The translations under genes were made by a program, and so were the position numbers. A stretch of 64,000 bases of DNA, taken from contig NZ_FNJV01000008.1 of assembly GCF_900103125.1 (NCBI RefSeq), positions 1 through 64,000 of the forward strand, given 5' to 3'. A model generated the notes under the pieces. That model searched no databases and was not told the origin of the DNA. It worked only from the letters and a program-made list of their open reading frames with translations. The DNA is from Mucilaginibacter sp. OK268. Its GTDB lineage: Bacteria > Bacteroidota > Bacteroidia > Sphingobacteriales > Sphingobacteriaceae. Shown here one piece after another: positions 51,203 to 61,144 of this stretch (its first letter is position 1; each line of letters opens with the position of its first letter).

Positions 51203-52501
51203 ATGAAGATACGTTTACTAGGTGTGTTTATATTCCTGTGTCCATTTTATCTGAGTGTTAACGCGCAGGTAAAAGATAAGTCTGCTTTAGCCGGTTCTAT
51301 ACTGGCAGACAGCCGCCTGGATACCATACAGGCACGGGGTTTAAAATTACTTTCCGGTTTCTCTGCAGGCACCTCCTATAACGAAGTATGGATCAGGGAT
51401 TTTAACACTTTCATCAAAGGATCTTTAAAAGTTCACCCCAAAGAAAAGGTAAAAGAAATGCTCCTGATGTTTTTTAAAATTCAGGGCGCCGACGGCAACA
51501 TTGTTGATGGTGTGGTTGACAGCGCAAAAGCAGGTGTAGGTTATCAGTACCGCTATTCGGCCTTATTACCGGGCTGGGCGGCACATAAAAACACCGTTGA
51601 AACCGACCAGGAGTCATCCCTTATTCAAGCTGTAAAAAAATATGTAGATGTAACCGGCGACAGATCCATACTCTCTGAGGCAATAGGTGCTAAAACGGTT
51701 CTGCAACGCATGGAAGATGCTTTTGCCTATATCCAAAAGGATAGATGGTCGGCCAAGTACGGCCTGGTTACCGGTGCTACCACCATTGACTGGGGCGATG
51801 TGCAACCCGAAACCGGCTGGGGCGTAGCCATTAATGATAAAACCAAGTGGGCCATTGATATTTATGATAATGCCATGTATGTTATCGCTATCCATGATTT
51901 TATGGCCATGAAACCGAAGGGCTATCAAACCAAACAAAACTGGACCGCCATAGCCAATACCATCAAACAAAATGTTCGTAAACACTTGTGGATGCCTGCG
52001 GCTCAGAAATACCTCCCCCATATTTATTTAAACGGCAGCCCATTCTCTAAAGATTTTAACGAAAATGAGATCCTGTATAGCGGCGGATCTATCTGCGCCA
52101 TATTGGCCGGGTTTAATACCCAGGCCGAGGTTAAAGAAATAAACAGACAATTACTTGCCGCAGCAGCCAAAGATAAGTTTGCCACTATTGGTAAAACGGT
52201 TTATCCCGCTTACCCGGCAACCCAATTCCCAAACATGCATCCTTACATTTATCAGAATGCCGGCGACTGGACCTGGTTTGGCGGACGAATGATGGCGGCC
52301 CTGGTTGCAAATGGCCAGGCAAAAGAAGCTTACAACGAATTAATACCAATGATTGACAGGGCAATTGCACACAAAGGTTTTTATGAATGGTACGATGTGC
52401 AAACCGGCGCCCCAAAAGGTTCGGGCGATTTCAGGGGCGAGGCAGGTGTTTTATTTGACGCGATTACAGTTTTAAAGCAATGGGCTACTAAAAATAAATA
52501 A
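51203..52501 (+). CDS. Exported six-hairpin glycosidase-like protein
   Basis: A 432-aa protein with a signal peptide (MKIRLLGVFIFLCPFYLSVN then AQ). Its mostly helical body has the recurring patterns of an (alpha/alpha)6 barrel: YNEVWIRDFNTFIKG, ATTIDWGDVQPETGWG, WAIDIYDNAMYVIAIHDF, YSGGSICAILAGF and GDWTWFGGRMMAALV. Acidic residues in WIRDF, DWGD and YEWYD are candidate catalytic groups. The exact CAZy family was not recognised; debranching-type or GH63/GH37-like relatives are possible. It immediately precedes the SusC/SusD pair and probably degrades the same glycan. Confidence 0.75.
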   Translation: MKIRLLGVFIFLCPFYLSVNAQVKDKSALAGSILADSRLDTIQARGLKLLSGFSAGTSYNEVWIRDFNTFIKGSLKVHPKEKVKEMLLMFFKIQGADGNIVDGVVDSAKAGVGYQYRYSALLPGWAAHKNTVETDQESSLIQAVKKYVDVTGDRSILSEAIGAKTVLQRMEDAFAYIQKDRWSAKYGLVTGATTIDWGDVQPETGWGVAINDKTKWAIDIYDNAMYVIAIHDFMAMKPKGYQTKQNWTAIANTIKQNVRKHLWMPAAQKYLPHIYLNGSPFSKDFNENEILYSGGSICAILAGFNTQAEVKEINRQLLAAAAKDKFATIGKTVYPAYPATQFPNMHPYIYQNAGDWTWFGGRMMAALVANGQAKEAYNELIPMIDRAIAHKGFYEWYDVQTGAPKGSGDFRGEAGVLFDAITVLKQWATKNK

Positions 52502-52709
52502 ACTACTTATTAGCGTAAAATTTAAAAAAACAGTTACTAAATCAATTTTCATGAAAAAAAATAATACCGTAAAGGTAGCGTGGATTGTTTTGCCCTTTTT
52601 TAAGGGTGCTCGCTCCGCATATCACCAGCCTCCTTAGTCGTAAGCCGCCTTTCAATATACGGCGTAATATTTCCCTAAAGAATCAATTCTTAAATTATTA
52701 ATTAATGTT

Positions 52710-55700
52710 ATGAAGAAAAAATTTATCTACTCGATCCTGTTAACCCTGCTTTCTTTGCAGGCCATGGCACAGCTTAAAATTAGCGGAAAGGTTACCAGTG
52801 CGCAAGACAACTCGCCTTTACCTGCTGTAAGCATAAGAATCAAGGGTACCTCAACTGGTACCGTTACCGATGCAAATGGTAATTATAGTATAACCGCATC
52901 AAATGCCAATGCTGTTTTGGTATTTACCTATACGGGCTTCGCCGCGCAAGAAGTAAGCGTAGCTGGCAGAAGCACCGTGAATGTTCAATTAAAAGAAACA
53001 GCCAGCAACCTTAATGAAGTGGTGGTTATTGGTTATGGTACGGCAAAAAAATCTGACCTTACCGGCGCCGTAACTACCATTAAAGCCGAGCAGTTACTTG
53101 ACAAACCTGTGCCTAACTTAACGCAGGCATTACAAGGCAAGGTTGCCGGTGTTGATGTAAGTGTAAACAGTAATGCACCAGGTGCAGGCGCAAAAGTGCG
53201 CATCAGGGGTATTGGTTCTATCAACTCCAATATCGATCCGGTTTACGTTGTAGACGGTGTGGTAGGCGTTGATCCCAACTCCATCAACCCTAATGATATC
53301 GCCTCTATCGAAGTTTTAAAAGATGCGTCATCAACAGCCATTTATGGTGTACGTGGTGCAAATGGTATTATCATGGTAACCACCAAACGTGGTAAAAAAG
53401 GCCCTGCTACCATTAGTTATGATGCCAACGGAAACGTAAGCGAGCTTTACCGCCACGTACCAACACTAAACTCAAAAGAATTTGTAGACATTTACAACCA
53501 ATCATTTGCAAACGGATCGAAATTTGATCCTACAGGTGCTACACAAACACCTGCAAAAGCCCTCAACCATACCAACTTCCCCTTGCTGTTTGATACCAAC
53601 AACAATCCTATTTACGATACCAACTGGGAAAAAGAAACGTATAAACCTTCTTTTTCACAAAGTCATCAGTTGAATATCCAGGGCGGTAGCGAAAAATCTG
53701 TTTACAGTTTATCATTAGGATATCTTAATCAGCACGGTTTAACTCCTACATCAGCCTTTAAACGCTATTCCATTAAAATGACCATGGATAACGATGTTAA
53801 AGACTGGTTAAGAATAGGTGGTAGCATCAACCTTATCAGCAGCCGCCAGCGTTTGGTAACTGATGGTAACGGTAGTTTGAACGTACCACGTGCGGTGAGC
53901 GAAGAAGTGCCGATTGTTCCGATAAAATATCCAAACGGAACCTATGCAGGTAACTTTGATATTGCCGGTCTTGAAGGTGCGCCAAACCCTATCCAAATTG
54001 CCAATGAGCGTTATACGCTTAACAATAACATGCAAATGTTGGGTAACGTATACTTCCAGTTCAAAATATCATCTGAATTGGATTTTAAAACAGATTTCGG
54101 TTATAACCTGAGCTCACAAAAAAACAATTTCTACTCGTCATTAGCCCTGCAGCATTTATCTGCCGATCAGGGTGGTGTTGCTAACATCAATGCTTACCAA
54201 AACTATTTCTGGCAAACAGAAAATTACCTTACCTGGAACAAAAAGCTCAATGATCACCAAAGATTTACCGCTTTAGCGGGTGTATCTTTTAACAGAAACG
54301 GATATGAAAGGGTAAGATCTGAAACACAAAACTTCATTGACGACTTTTTCCAGTATCATTATCAACAAGCTGGTTCGGTAAAAAGCGCCAATGAATCTCA
54401 GGACGAGAAAAACTCACTGGAGTCATTCTACGGTCGTATCAGCTATAATATCGACGAAAAATACCTGTTCACTGCAACCGGCCGTTATGACGGCACATCA
54501 CGGGTTGCCGCAAAAAACCAGTTCTCGTTCTTCCCTTCAGTTGGTGCAGCATGGCGTGTATCTCAGGAAGATTTCCTGAAAAACAGCAAATCCATCTCCA
54601 ACTTAAAAATCCGGGCCAGCTATGGTATACTTGGTAACCAGGAGATCGGTAACTACAGGTCATTGCCACAATACGGCACCGGCCAGACAGTTTTAAGTAA
54701 CTCGGCTCAAATATCATTGCTGCCAAGCTACCTGGGCAACCCCGATTTGAAATGGGAAAGAACCAAAATGGTTGATGGTGGCATTGAACTGGGACTATTT
54801 GGCGACAGGGTAAACCTGAATGCTGATTTTTATATCAAAAATACCAGCGACTTATTATTACAAACACCTATTCCATGGACAGCAGGCTTTACCACTGCTA
54901 ACGTTTACAAAAACGTAGGTTCGGTTAGGAACACCGGTATCGAGCTTGCACTGAACACCGTGAACGTTAGAACTTCTGATTTTGAATGGACAACTAATTT
55001 CATATTTGCATCCAACAAAAACAAAGTAACCAAATTGAATGATAATGGCGCGGATATATTCCCTGGCCCTAACTTCCTTGGTCAAAACTATGTGATCCGT
55101 GTTGGCCAGCCATTAGGTTCTTTTTACGGTATGACCCGTGTTGGTACTTACAGCGATTCACCTGCTGATATTGCCGAAGCCGCCAAACATGGTTTAAAAG
55201 CCGGCGACAGAAAGTATATTTACAACGCCGATGGAAGCAACTATTATAGCATCATCGGTCGCGCTTATCCAAAATGGACAGGTACTTTCAGCAGCAGTTT
55301 CAGGTACAAACATTGGGACTTCTCATTCGATATCCGCTTTGTTGAAGGTGTAAATACTGCCGCTAACTTCAAACACTCGTCTGAAGACAGGCAAACCATA
55401 TCAAACAGTTTAGCAACGGTATTAAACGGCTGGACCCCGAACAATCAGAATACCATGATATCGCAGGTGCGTAACTACAAATATGCACAGGACTCGCACT
55501 TTGATACCTGGTGGGTAGAGGATGGTTCATTTATACGCGGTCAAAACTTCATATTAGGTTATACCTTCCCAACTGCTATGCTTCAACGTGTGCATATGAG
55601 CCGTTTACGTATCTATGCAAGCGTTCAAAACCTGTTCGTGATCACCAAATACACTGGTTATGATCCTGAGGTTGATACGTTTAACAGCAGCTATGGTTCC

Positions 55701-55784
55701 AATCAAGCATTTTCACAAAATATAGATTTCTTCGCTAACCCACGTCCACGTATCTGGAACCTTGGCGTACAGGTAGGATTCTAA
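52710..55784 (+). CDS. SusC/RagA-family TonB-linked outer-membrane protein
   Basis: A 1024-aa glycan importer. A signal peptide (MKKKFIYSILLTLLSLQAMA) precedes a carboxypeptidase-regulatory-like domain (about 24-105, GKVTSAQDNSPLPAVSIRIKG). The SusC linker NEVVVIGYGTAKKSDLTGAV and plug domain follow (to about 225, ending ASSTAIYGVRGANGIIMVTTK). A 22-strand-type barrel ends in WNLGVQVGF. It is paired with the SusD gene 79 bp downstream and with the glycosidase upstream. The 208 bp before it hold a 28-codon frame (52551-52637) of doubtful meaning. Confidence 0.97.
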   Translation: MKKKFIYSILLTLLSLQAMAQLKISGKVTSAQDNSPLPAVSIRIKGTSTGTVTDANGNYSITASNANAVLVFTYTGFAAQEVSVAGRSTVNVQLKETASNLNEVVVIGYGTAKKSDLTGAVTTIKAEQLLDKPVPNLTQALQGKVAGVDVSVNSNAPGAGAKVRIRGIGSINSNIDPVYVVDGVVGVDPNSINPNDIASIEVLKDASSTAIYGVRGANGIIMVTTKRGKKGPATISYDANGNVSELYRHVPTLNSKEFVDIYNQSFANGSKFDPTGATQTPAKALNHTNFPLLFDTNNNPIYDTNWEKETYKPSFSQSHQLNIQGGSEKSVYSLSLGYLNQHGLTPTSAFKRYSIKMTMDNDVKDWLRIGGSINLISSRQRLVTDGNGSLNVPRAVSEEVPIVPIKYPNGTYAGNFDIAGLEGAPNPIQIANERYTLNNNMQMLGNVYFQFKISSELDFKTDFGYNLSSQKNNFYSSLALQHLSADQGGVANINAYQNYFWQTENYLTWNKKLNDHQRFTALAGVSFNRNGYERVRSETQNFIDDFFQYHYQQAGSVKSANESQDEKNSLESFYGRISYNIDEKYLFTATGRYDGTSRVAAKNQFSFFPSVGAAWRVSQEDFLKNSKSISNLKIRASYGILGNQEIGNYRSLPQYGTGQTVLSNSAQISLLPSYLGNPDLKWERTKMVDGGIELGLFGDRVNLNADFYIKNTSDLLLQTPIPWTAGFTTANVYKNVGSVRNTGIELALNTVNVRTSDFEWTTNFIFASNKNKVTKLNDNGADIFPGPNFLGQNYVIRVGQPLGSFYGMTRVGTYSDSPADIAEAAKHGLKAGDRKYIYNADGSNYYSIIGRAYPKWTGTFSSSFRYKHWDFSFDIRFVEGVNTAANFKHSSEDRQTISNSLATVLNGWTPNNQNTMISQVRNYKYAQDSHFDTWWVEDGSFIRGQNFILGYTFPTAMLQRVHMSRLRIYASVQNLFVITKYTGYDPEVDTFNSSYGSNQAFSQNIDFFANPRPRIWNLGVQVGF

Positions 55785-55863
55785 AAATTGGCGATATGAT
55801 CAAAACAGATAGAACAATAGCAATGAAGGATATAATAGAAACAATCTAATAAATCGCATTAAA

Positions 55864-57372
55864 ATGAAAACATTAAAAAATATATTAATCGTATCGTGCA
55901 TGTTGCTTTCATGCTCATGCAAAAAGTTCCTGGAAGAAAAGCCAACCAACTTTTTAACTCCCGGAGCCGATCTTTCAAGCGCGAAAGTGGCGCGGGCCTT
56001 TGCCAATGCGGGCTATCAAAACCTTACCGGTTTGCTAAATGGCCAGTCTGGCTCATACGGTGGTAACACCTGGAACTTAATGGAGTTTATGACAGGTAAG
56101 GCAAACAGCGACCTGGGCCAAACCGGCTTTGTAAGCTTTCAGACCCTTACCTACAGTAATACCTCGTTTTATTTTGACACCTGGTGGCAACAAATGTACC
56201 TAGGCATTGGCGCAACAAACCTGGCTATACAAAAAATACCAACCATTAACGCTGCCGGTTTAAGTGATGCCGACAAAGCAAATATGGTAGCCGAAGTACG
56301 TACTTTACGCGCCCTGTATTATTTTTACCTGGTACGCATGTATGGCGCTGTGGTTAAGGTAACCGAACCCGCTAAGGATCTGAACCTGAATTTGCCGCGT
56401 ACACCTGCCAAGCAAATTTATGATGAAATAATTATACCAGATTTGCTTGCAGCCGAAAAATCAACCCTGCCATGGAAAGATGCAACAGGTAAAGTAACTA
56501 TGGCCGCTGTAAAATCGTTACTGGCTGATGTTTATTTAACTTATGCTGGTGCCGCTATAAATGGTGGTGCTGCAAACTACGCAGAATCGGCAAAACGCTC
56601 ATTGGATGTAATTCAAAATGGCGGCTACACGCTGTTCCCGAACTATACCGATATGATTGTTCCGGGTAATAAAAACACCACAGAGTTTATTTTACAGGTA
56701 CAGTATTCGGCCGCAGTTCCGGTAACCAATCCACTTACGCCACTTACTATCCCTAACTTCTCCGGTGTATCAAAATACTCAGACGAGTACGGATCAGTTT
56801 GGCCTACAGATCAGTTTATAGCATCATTCCCTGCGGGTGATAAACGTGCTGCAGAAAAACAGTTCTTTTACACCAGCTATGTAAGTGCTAAAACCGGGCA
56901 AACCATCACCTTTAAAAATCATTACATTTATAAATGGTTTGATGTAAACGCGGTTACCAACACTACTAAATCAGATCTGAACTATACCATTTATCGTTTG
57001 GCCGATGTTATGTTAATGTATGCCGAAGCATCAAACCGTGCCGAAGGCTCACCAAATGCCAACGCCATTCAGTATGTTAACCAGATCCGTGCGAGGGCTA
57101 CCCTGGCCCCGATAGGTGCATTGTCACAAGATGCATTTGAGAAGGAAGTATGGCTGCAACGTTATTTTGAGCTTTGCTTTGAAAATAAAATGTGGTTTGA
57201 TATGGTGCGCACCCGCAAAATACATAATGACATCACCGGTAACTGGGATAATTTTGTAGGTCATAAAACAGTATTCAATACTACTTATGCCGAAAAACAA
57301 CTATTGTTCCCTTTACCAAAACAGGAAACAGATGTTAATCCAAAATTATTGCCTAACAATCCGGGCTTTTAA
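55864..57372 (+). CDS. SusD/RagB-family surface glycan-binding lipoprotein
   Basis: A 502-aa lipoprotein. The signal MKTLKNILIVSCMLLSCSCK carries the lipobox cysteine at about residue 17 or 19. A TPR-like SusD fold follows: TWNLMEFMTGKANSD, AEVRTLRALYYFYLVRMYGAV, DVYLTYAGAAINGG and the C-terminal signature VWLQRYFELCFENKMWFDMVRTRK. It forms the lid that hands glycans to the SusC partner on the cell surface. A terminator follows 23 bp after the stop. Confidence 0.97.
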   Translation: MKTLKNILIVSCMLLSCSCKKFLEEKPTNFLTPGADLSSAKVARAFANAGYQNLTGLLNGQSGSYGGNTWNLMEFMTGKANSDLGQTGFVSFQTLTYSNTSFYFDTWWQQMYLGIGATNLAIQKIPTINAAGLSDADKANMVAEVRTLRALYYFYLVRMYGAVVKVTEPAKDLNLNLPRTPAKQIYDEIIIPDLLAAEKSTLPWKDATGKVTMAAVKSLLADVYLTYAGAAINGGAANYAESAKRSLDVIQNGGYTLFPNYTDMIVPGNKNTTEFILQVQYSAAVPVTNPLTPLTIPNFSGVSKYSDEYGSVWPTDQFIASFPAGDKRAAEKQFFYTSYVSAKTGQTITFKNHYIYKWFDVNAVTNTTKSDLNYTIYRLADVMLMYAEASNRAEGSPNANAIQYVNQIRARATLAPIGALSQDAFEKEVWLQRYFELCFENKMWFDMVRTRKIHNDITGNWDNFVGHKTVFNTTYAEKQLLFPLPKQETDVNPKLLPNNPGF

Positions 57373-57395
57373 TTAGTATGAGTTCATAAAAACAG

Positions 57396-57429
57396 AACAG
57401 CCCCGGTTTGCACCCGGGGCTGTTTTTTT
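57396..57429. terminator. Terminator after SusD, shared with the convergent permease
   Basis: Arms AACAGCCCCGG and CCGGGGCTGTT with a 7-base loop, followed by five or more T. It lies between convergent genes and can serve both. Confidence 0.92.
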
Positions 57430-57447
57430 ATGATAGGTTAAGATGGG

Positions 57448-60222
57448 TTATTCGCTTCTGAGGCTTTTGATAGGGTTGGCAATAGCCGCTTTGATAGATT
57501 GAAAGCTTACCGTTAACAGGGCAATACTTATGGCAACCATACCGGCAAATACAAATACTTCCCAGCCAATAGGGATCCGGTAGGTAAAATCCTGTAACCA
57601 CTTGGTCATGGCCCACCAGGCTATGGGCGATGCTATGATAATGGCAATAAATACCAATTTTATAAAATTGAGGGACAACAGCGTGGTGATATTGCCAATG
57701 CTTGCGCCCAGTACCTTGCGGATGCCTATCTCTTTGCTCCGTTGCTCGGCCATGTAGGCAGCCAGGGCAAACAGGCCCAGGCAGGCTATAATAATAGCCA
57801 GTATGGCAAAGCTGGTAAATATGCGCCCCATGCGCTGTACATCGGCATACATGTTGGCAAAGCGCTCATCCATGAAGGTGTAACGGATAGGCTGATTAGG
57901 CGAAAAACTTTTCCAGGTTCTGGTGATCTCTGCCAGCGTATTTTTCATATCGCCGGTTTTTACTTTTACAGATACAATGGAATTGCTGTTTTCTAAATGC
58001 ATTACTAAAGGTTCAATCCCATCACGTAAGGATTCAAAATTAAAATCCTGTACTACACCAATTACCAGCATTGGGGCTCCTCCATTGCTGATCCTTTTAC
58101 CTACCGCATTTTTAAGATTAAGCCGCTTAGCTAAGGTTTGATTAATGATAACTGCCTGCGAATCGGTTTTCATGGCTGGATTAAAATTCCGACCGGCAAC
58201 CAACTTCATCCCAAAAGTTTTTAGATAGTCGGCATCAATATCCCAAAACTGACCACCAACGGAGGCTTCTGTCTTAACTTTTCCTTCATTATAAAATGGA
58301 TTGCCATTACGCTTGGTACCAGCTACCGGTAAAAAATCACTAACTGATACGCTTTTTACTGACGACAGCTTTAGCAGTTCATCTTTAAAGTTTTTCACCG
58401 CATTATCCAGGGTATTGGTGCCTTGTATCATCACTACCTGGTCTTTCTCAAACCCAACTTTTTTATTGAGAATGAATTGCATCTGGTTGTAGATAATAAT
58501 AGTGCTGATGATTAAAATGATGGATGTGGTGAACTGAAAAACAACCAATCCGTTACGCAGTCCCGAACTTTTGCTGCCCGAACTCAGTTGTCCTTTTAAT
58601 ACTTCCGCAGGTTTAAAACTCGAAAGATAAAATGCCGGGTAAATCCCCGCAACCACACCAATTACAATAGCCGAAGCCAGTACCGTTGGTAGTAACCACC
58701 ACTGCTGCCAGGGTATGGTTAATGATTTTGATGCCAGTACATTAAAATAAGGCAACAGTATAACGGCCAATATTAAACCAAATACGAAAGAAAAAAAGCT
58801 GTACAATAGCGACTCGGTAAGGAACTGGCTAATGAGGCCACTGCGTTGTGAACCCACCACCTTGCGTAAACCAACCTCCTTAGCCCGGTTGGCTGATTTG
58901 GCGGTGGAAAGATTAATAAAATTGATACAAGCAATAACCAATATAAAGCCCGCAACGGCGCCGAATAACCAAATAAAACGAATATCGCCGTGCGACATAC
59001 CATCATGAATATCATATGACCGGAGATTAATATCGGCAATATTCTGCGCATACATGCTTAGTGCATCTGCAATTTTCGAAGCATTCTTATCCCCGTTTTT
59101 GACCATATCCGGGATATAATAATTGTTAATTAACCCGTCGGTTACCTTTTTGTTAAACCGGGCAACATCAGTTCCCGGTTTTAGTGTAACATAAATGTGG
59201 TAATTACTTGCGCCCCAGGTAGTCTGTTCACCTTTCCAAAATTCAACACCTGTAAGCGTTAACAAAAAACTATAGGCATGCAGATGTGATGTGGTTGGGA
59301 GATCCTGCATCACGGCGCCAATTTTATACGCCCTGCTTTTATTGTTGTTCAGGTACATGACCTTACCAACCGGGTTTTGGCCAGGGAAATATTTATCGGC
59401 CTTGCTTTTTGATATAACCATGGTAAAAGGCTCAGCAAGCGCATGCGCCCTGTCGCCATAAACCATGGGCAGCTTCAATATGTCCAGCAGGGATTGATCG
59501 GCATAAGCAAAACCCTCTTCATGTGTATTATCGGGTACATCGCTCCGCTTCAATTCATTACTGCCTGCTCCCCAAAAAAGTGAGTTAGGCATCAGCCTGC
59601 CAAACTTTTCCACCTCCGGAAAGTCTGATTTAAGGGTTCTACCCATTACTGCCGGCCAATCAACTCCTTTTTCGTGAATATTGTCCATATTGTATTGCCC
59701 TACAATCCTGTAAATACGGTCGGCATCCGGGTAGCTTTTGTCGAAGCTCAATTCTTCACGTATATACAAGGCAATAAGCAGACAGGCCGCAATGCTCAGG
59801 GCAAATCCTCCAACTTTTATGGCCGCATACATTTTCTGTTTCAGCAATTGCCTTACTGCAATTTTTAGGTAATTCTTTATCATGGTGATATTGCTTACAA
59901 AGTGATTAATTGGATTGCTTAGAACTTTTTTTTTAAAGCCCAGTTTCGAATAACTAGCCTCTGTTTCTTTATATAGGTTAGTTGCCGGAGAATTCGCTTC
60001 GGCTTCTTTGATACGGTTAAGGATCTTTTTGAAAAGGAAATAGCTGTGATCTTCCTGCGCCTGTTCCGTGTCGGGCTGCCACCATTGGAGCATGAACCTT
60101 ACGCTGTCATCAATACCCGGATTTTCACTAAGCAACTCATCCAACTCCAGCAGCTCTTGCTCAGAGGCTTCATGGGTTAGCTTTTTTATCACCAGGTGCC
60201 AGATATGGTCTTCTGTGTTCAT
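57448..60222 (-). CDS. ABC-transporter permease, MacB/FtsX type, with extra N-terminal domain
   Basis: A 924-aa inner-membrane permease with two MacB-type halves. TM1 lies near residues 132-155, followed by a periplasmic MacB_PCD domain (about 160-390). FtsX helices start near 410 (IWLFGAVAGFILVIACINFINLSTAKSANRAKEVGLRKVVG). A second periplasmic domain and a second helix triplet end in EQRSKEIGIRKVLGASIGNI. The first 130 residues are cytoplasmic and helical (KKLTHEASEQELLELDELLSE), unusual for this family and similar in style to anti-sigma factor N-termini. No ATPase gene is adjacent. Such proteins usually work in efflux or mechanotransmission. Confidence 0.9.
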   Translation of the reverse strand: MNTEDHIWHLVIKKLTHEASEQELLELDELLSENPGIDDSVRFMLQWWQPDTEQAQEDHSYFLFKKILNRIKEAEANSPATNLYKETEASYSKLGFKKKVLSNPINHFVSNITMIKNYLKIAVRQLLKQKMYAAIKVGGFALSIAACLLIALYIREELSFDKSYPDADRIYRIVGQYNMDNIHEKGVDWPAVMGRTLKSDFPEVEKFGRLMPNSLFWGAGSNELKRSDVPDNTHEEGFAYADQSLLDILKLPMVYGDRAHALAEPFTMVISKSKADKYFPGQNPVGKVMYLNNNKSRAYKIGAVMQDLPTTSHLHAYSFLLTLTGVEFWKGEQTTWGASNYHIYVTLKPGTDVARFNKKVTDGLINNYYIPDMVKNGDKNASKIADALSMYAQNIADINLRSYDIHDGMSHGDIRFIWLFGAVAGFILVIACINFINLSTAKSANRAKEVGLRKVVGSQRSGLISQFLTESLLYSFFSFVFGLILAVILLPYFNVLASKSLTIPWQQWWLLPTVLASAIVIGVVAGIYPAFYLSSFKPAEVLKGQLSSGSKSSGLRNGLVVFQFTTSIILIISTIIIYNQMQFILNKKVGFEKDQVVMIQGTNTLDNAVKNFKDELLKLSSVKSVSVSDFLPVAGTKRNGNPFYNEGKVKTEASVGGQFWDIDADYLKTFGMKLVAGRNFNPAMKTDSQAVIINQTLAKRLNLKNAVGKRISNGGAPMLVIGVVQDFNFESLRDGIEPLVMHLENSNSIVSVKVKTGDMKNTLAEITRTWKSFSPNQPIRYTFMDERFANMYADVQRMGRIFTSFAILAIIIACLGLFALAAYMAEQRSKEIGIRKVLGASIGNITTLLSLNFIKLVFIAIIIASPIAWWAMTKWLQDFTYRIPIGWEVFVFAGMVAISIALLTVSFQSIKAAIANPIKSLRSE

Positions 60223-60460
60223 TTTGGTAACAGCTTAATTTACTAGGTAGCACCTACTTAGAATAAAAGGCATGCCATTGTTATAAATAATTAATTTACA
60301 ATACCTTATACATTTTAAATGTCGATTAAATTGTTCGGATTCGTACAGGCCGTCCGGTTTTGAACCTTTCACCCTATCCATTTAGTATAGTATATACACA
60401 CAGTTTATTTGACGCAGTTTCAAATAGTTAGGTTACACACTAATTATTTTTAAATATATA

Positions 60461-60500
60461 GTACTATGTATTGTATAGTACCATGTTTTGTATATATTTG
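60461..60500 (+). promoter_or_regulatory. Promoter with overlapping palindromic operator
   Basis: The dyad GTACTAT-N7-ATAGTAC (60461-60481) covers a -33 TTG (60471-60473), followed by a 19-base spacer and an exact -7 box TATATTTG (60493-60500), 27 bp before the DUF998 start. The arrangement is typical of repression by a dimeric regulator. The rest of 60223-60527 holds no gene. Confidence 0.6.
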
Positions 60501-60527
60501 TTTTGATTTTTAACCTTAGCTACCATC

Positions 60528-61133
60528 ATGAACATCAAAATGTTACTATACACCGGCATCATTATCCCCATAGTTTTTTGGGCATCAACCATCTTATGCG
60601 GTTTTATTCATGGCAATTATAACCACCTGAGCGGCACCGTCAGTGAACTTGGCGCCACCGGTACCCGGTCTGAACCTTTAATGGCTACCCTCACTATGTT
60701 CAGCGCCATTTTAAGTATGTTTTTTATGATGGGTGTTTATGGCGCCTGCAAACAATTAGGGCTTAACATCATCCCGGTATTTACGCTGCCTGCATTCACT
60801 TTTATGATGGGTTGGGCCGCCATGTTTCATGCAGGCAATCATCTGCATTCGGCTTCGGGCCCCGTTTTTATATTATTATACCTGGGCACCTTGCTGGTGG
60901 CCATTTTATGGCGGGGAAAGCGGGAACTGGTATCGGTCAGGATAACTTCTCTATTTAGCCTGGTGTTGATGCTGCTTATATTTTTACGTTTTGTGCCATT
61001 TATTCAAAATACATATCCGGGCCTTATTCAACGGTTTGTGCATTTGGGCTGGTCTGCCTGGTTCATTGGTTTAAGCATAGGGCTCATCAGGCTCGTTTCA
61101 TTACAGGAAAATCAACAACTTTTAAATCACTAA
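60528..61133 (+). CDS. DUF998 integral membrane protein
   Basis: A 201-aa protein with about six membrane helices. The DUF998 signature is the periplasmic-side segment HGNYNHLSGTVSELGATGTRSEPLM, followed by FSAILSMFFMMGVYGACK. The biochemical role of the family is unknown. It is 11 bp from the lipoprotein gene downstream and probably co-transcribed with it from the operator-controlled promoter at 60461-60500. Confidence 0.87.
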   Translation: MNIKMLLYTGIIIPIVFWASTILCGFIHGNYNHLSGTVSELGATGTRSEPLMATLTMFSAILSMFFMMGVYGACKQLGLNIIPVFTLPAFTFMMGWAAMFHAGNHLHSASGPVFILLYLGTLLVAILWRGKRELVSVRITSLFSLVLMLLIFLRFVPFIQNTYPGLIQRFVHLGWSAWFIGLSIGLIRLVSLQENQQLLNH

Positions 61134-61144
61134 AAATTTATATC

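Noticed and set aside
52551..52637. 28-codon frame before SusC (MKKNNTVKVAWIVLPFFKG start)
   Set aside because: Lysine-rich with a short hydrophobic stretch, but no promoter box and no known analogue; it cannot be separated from chance.
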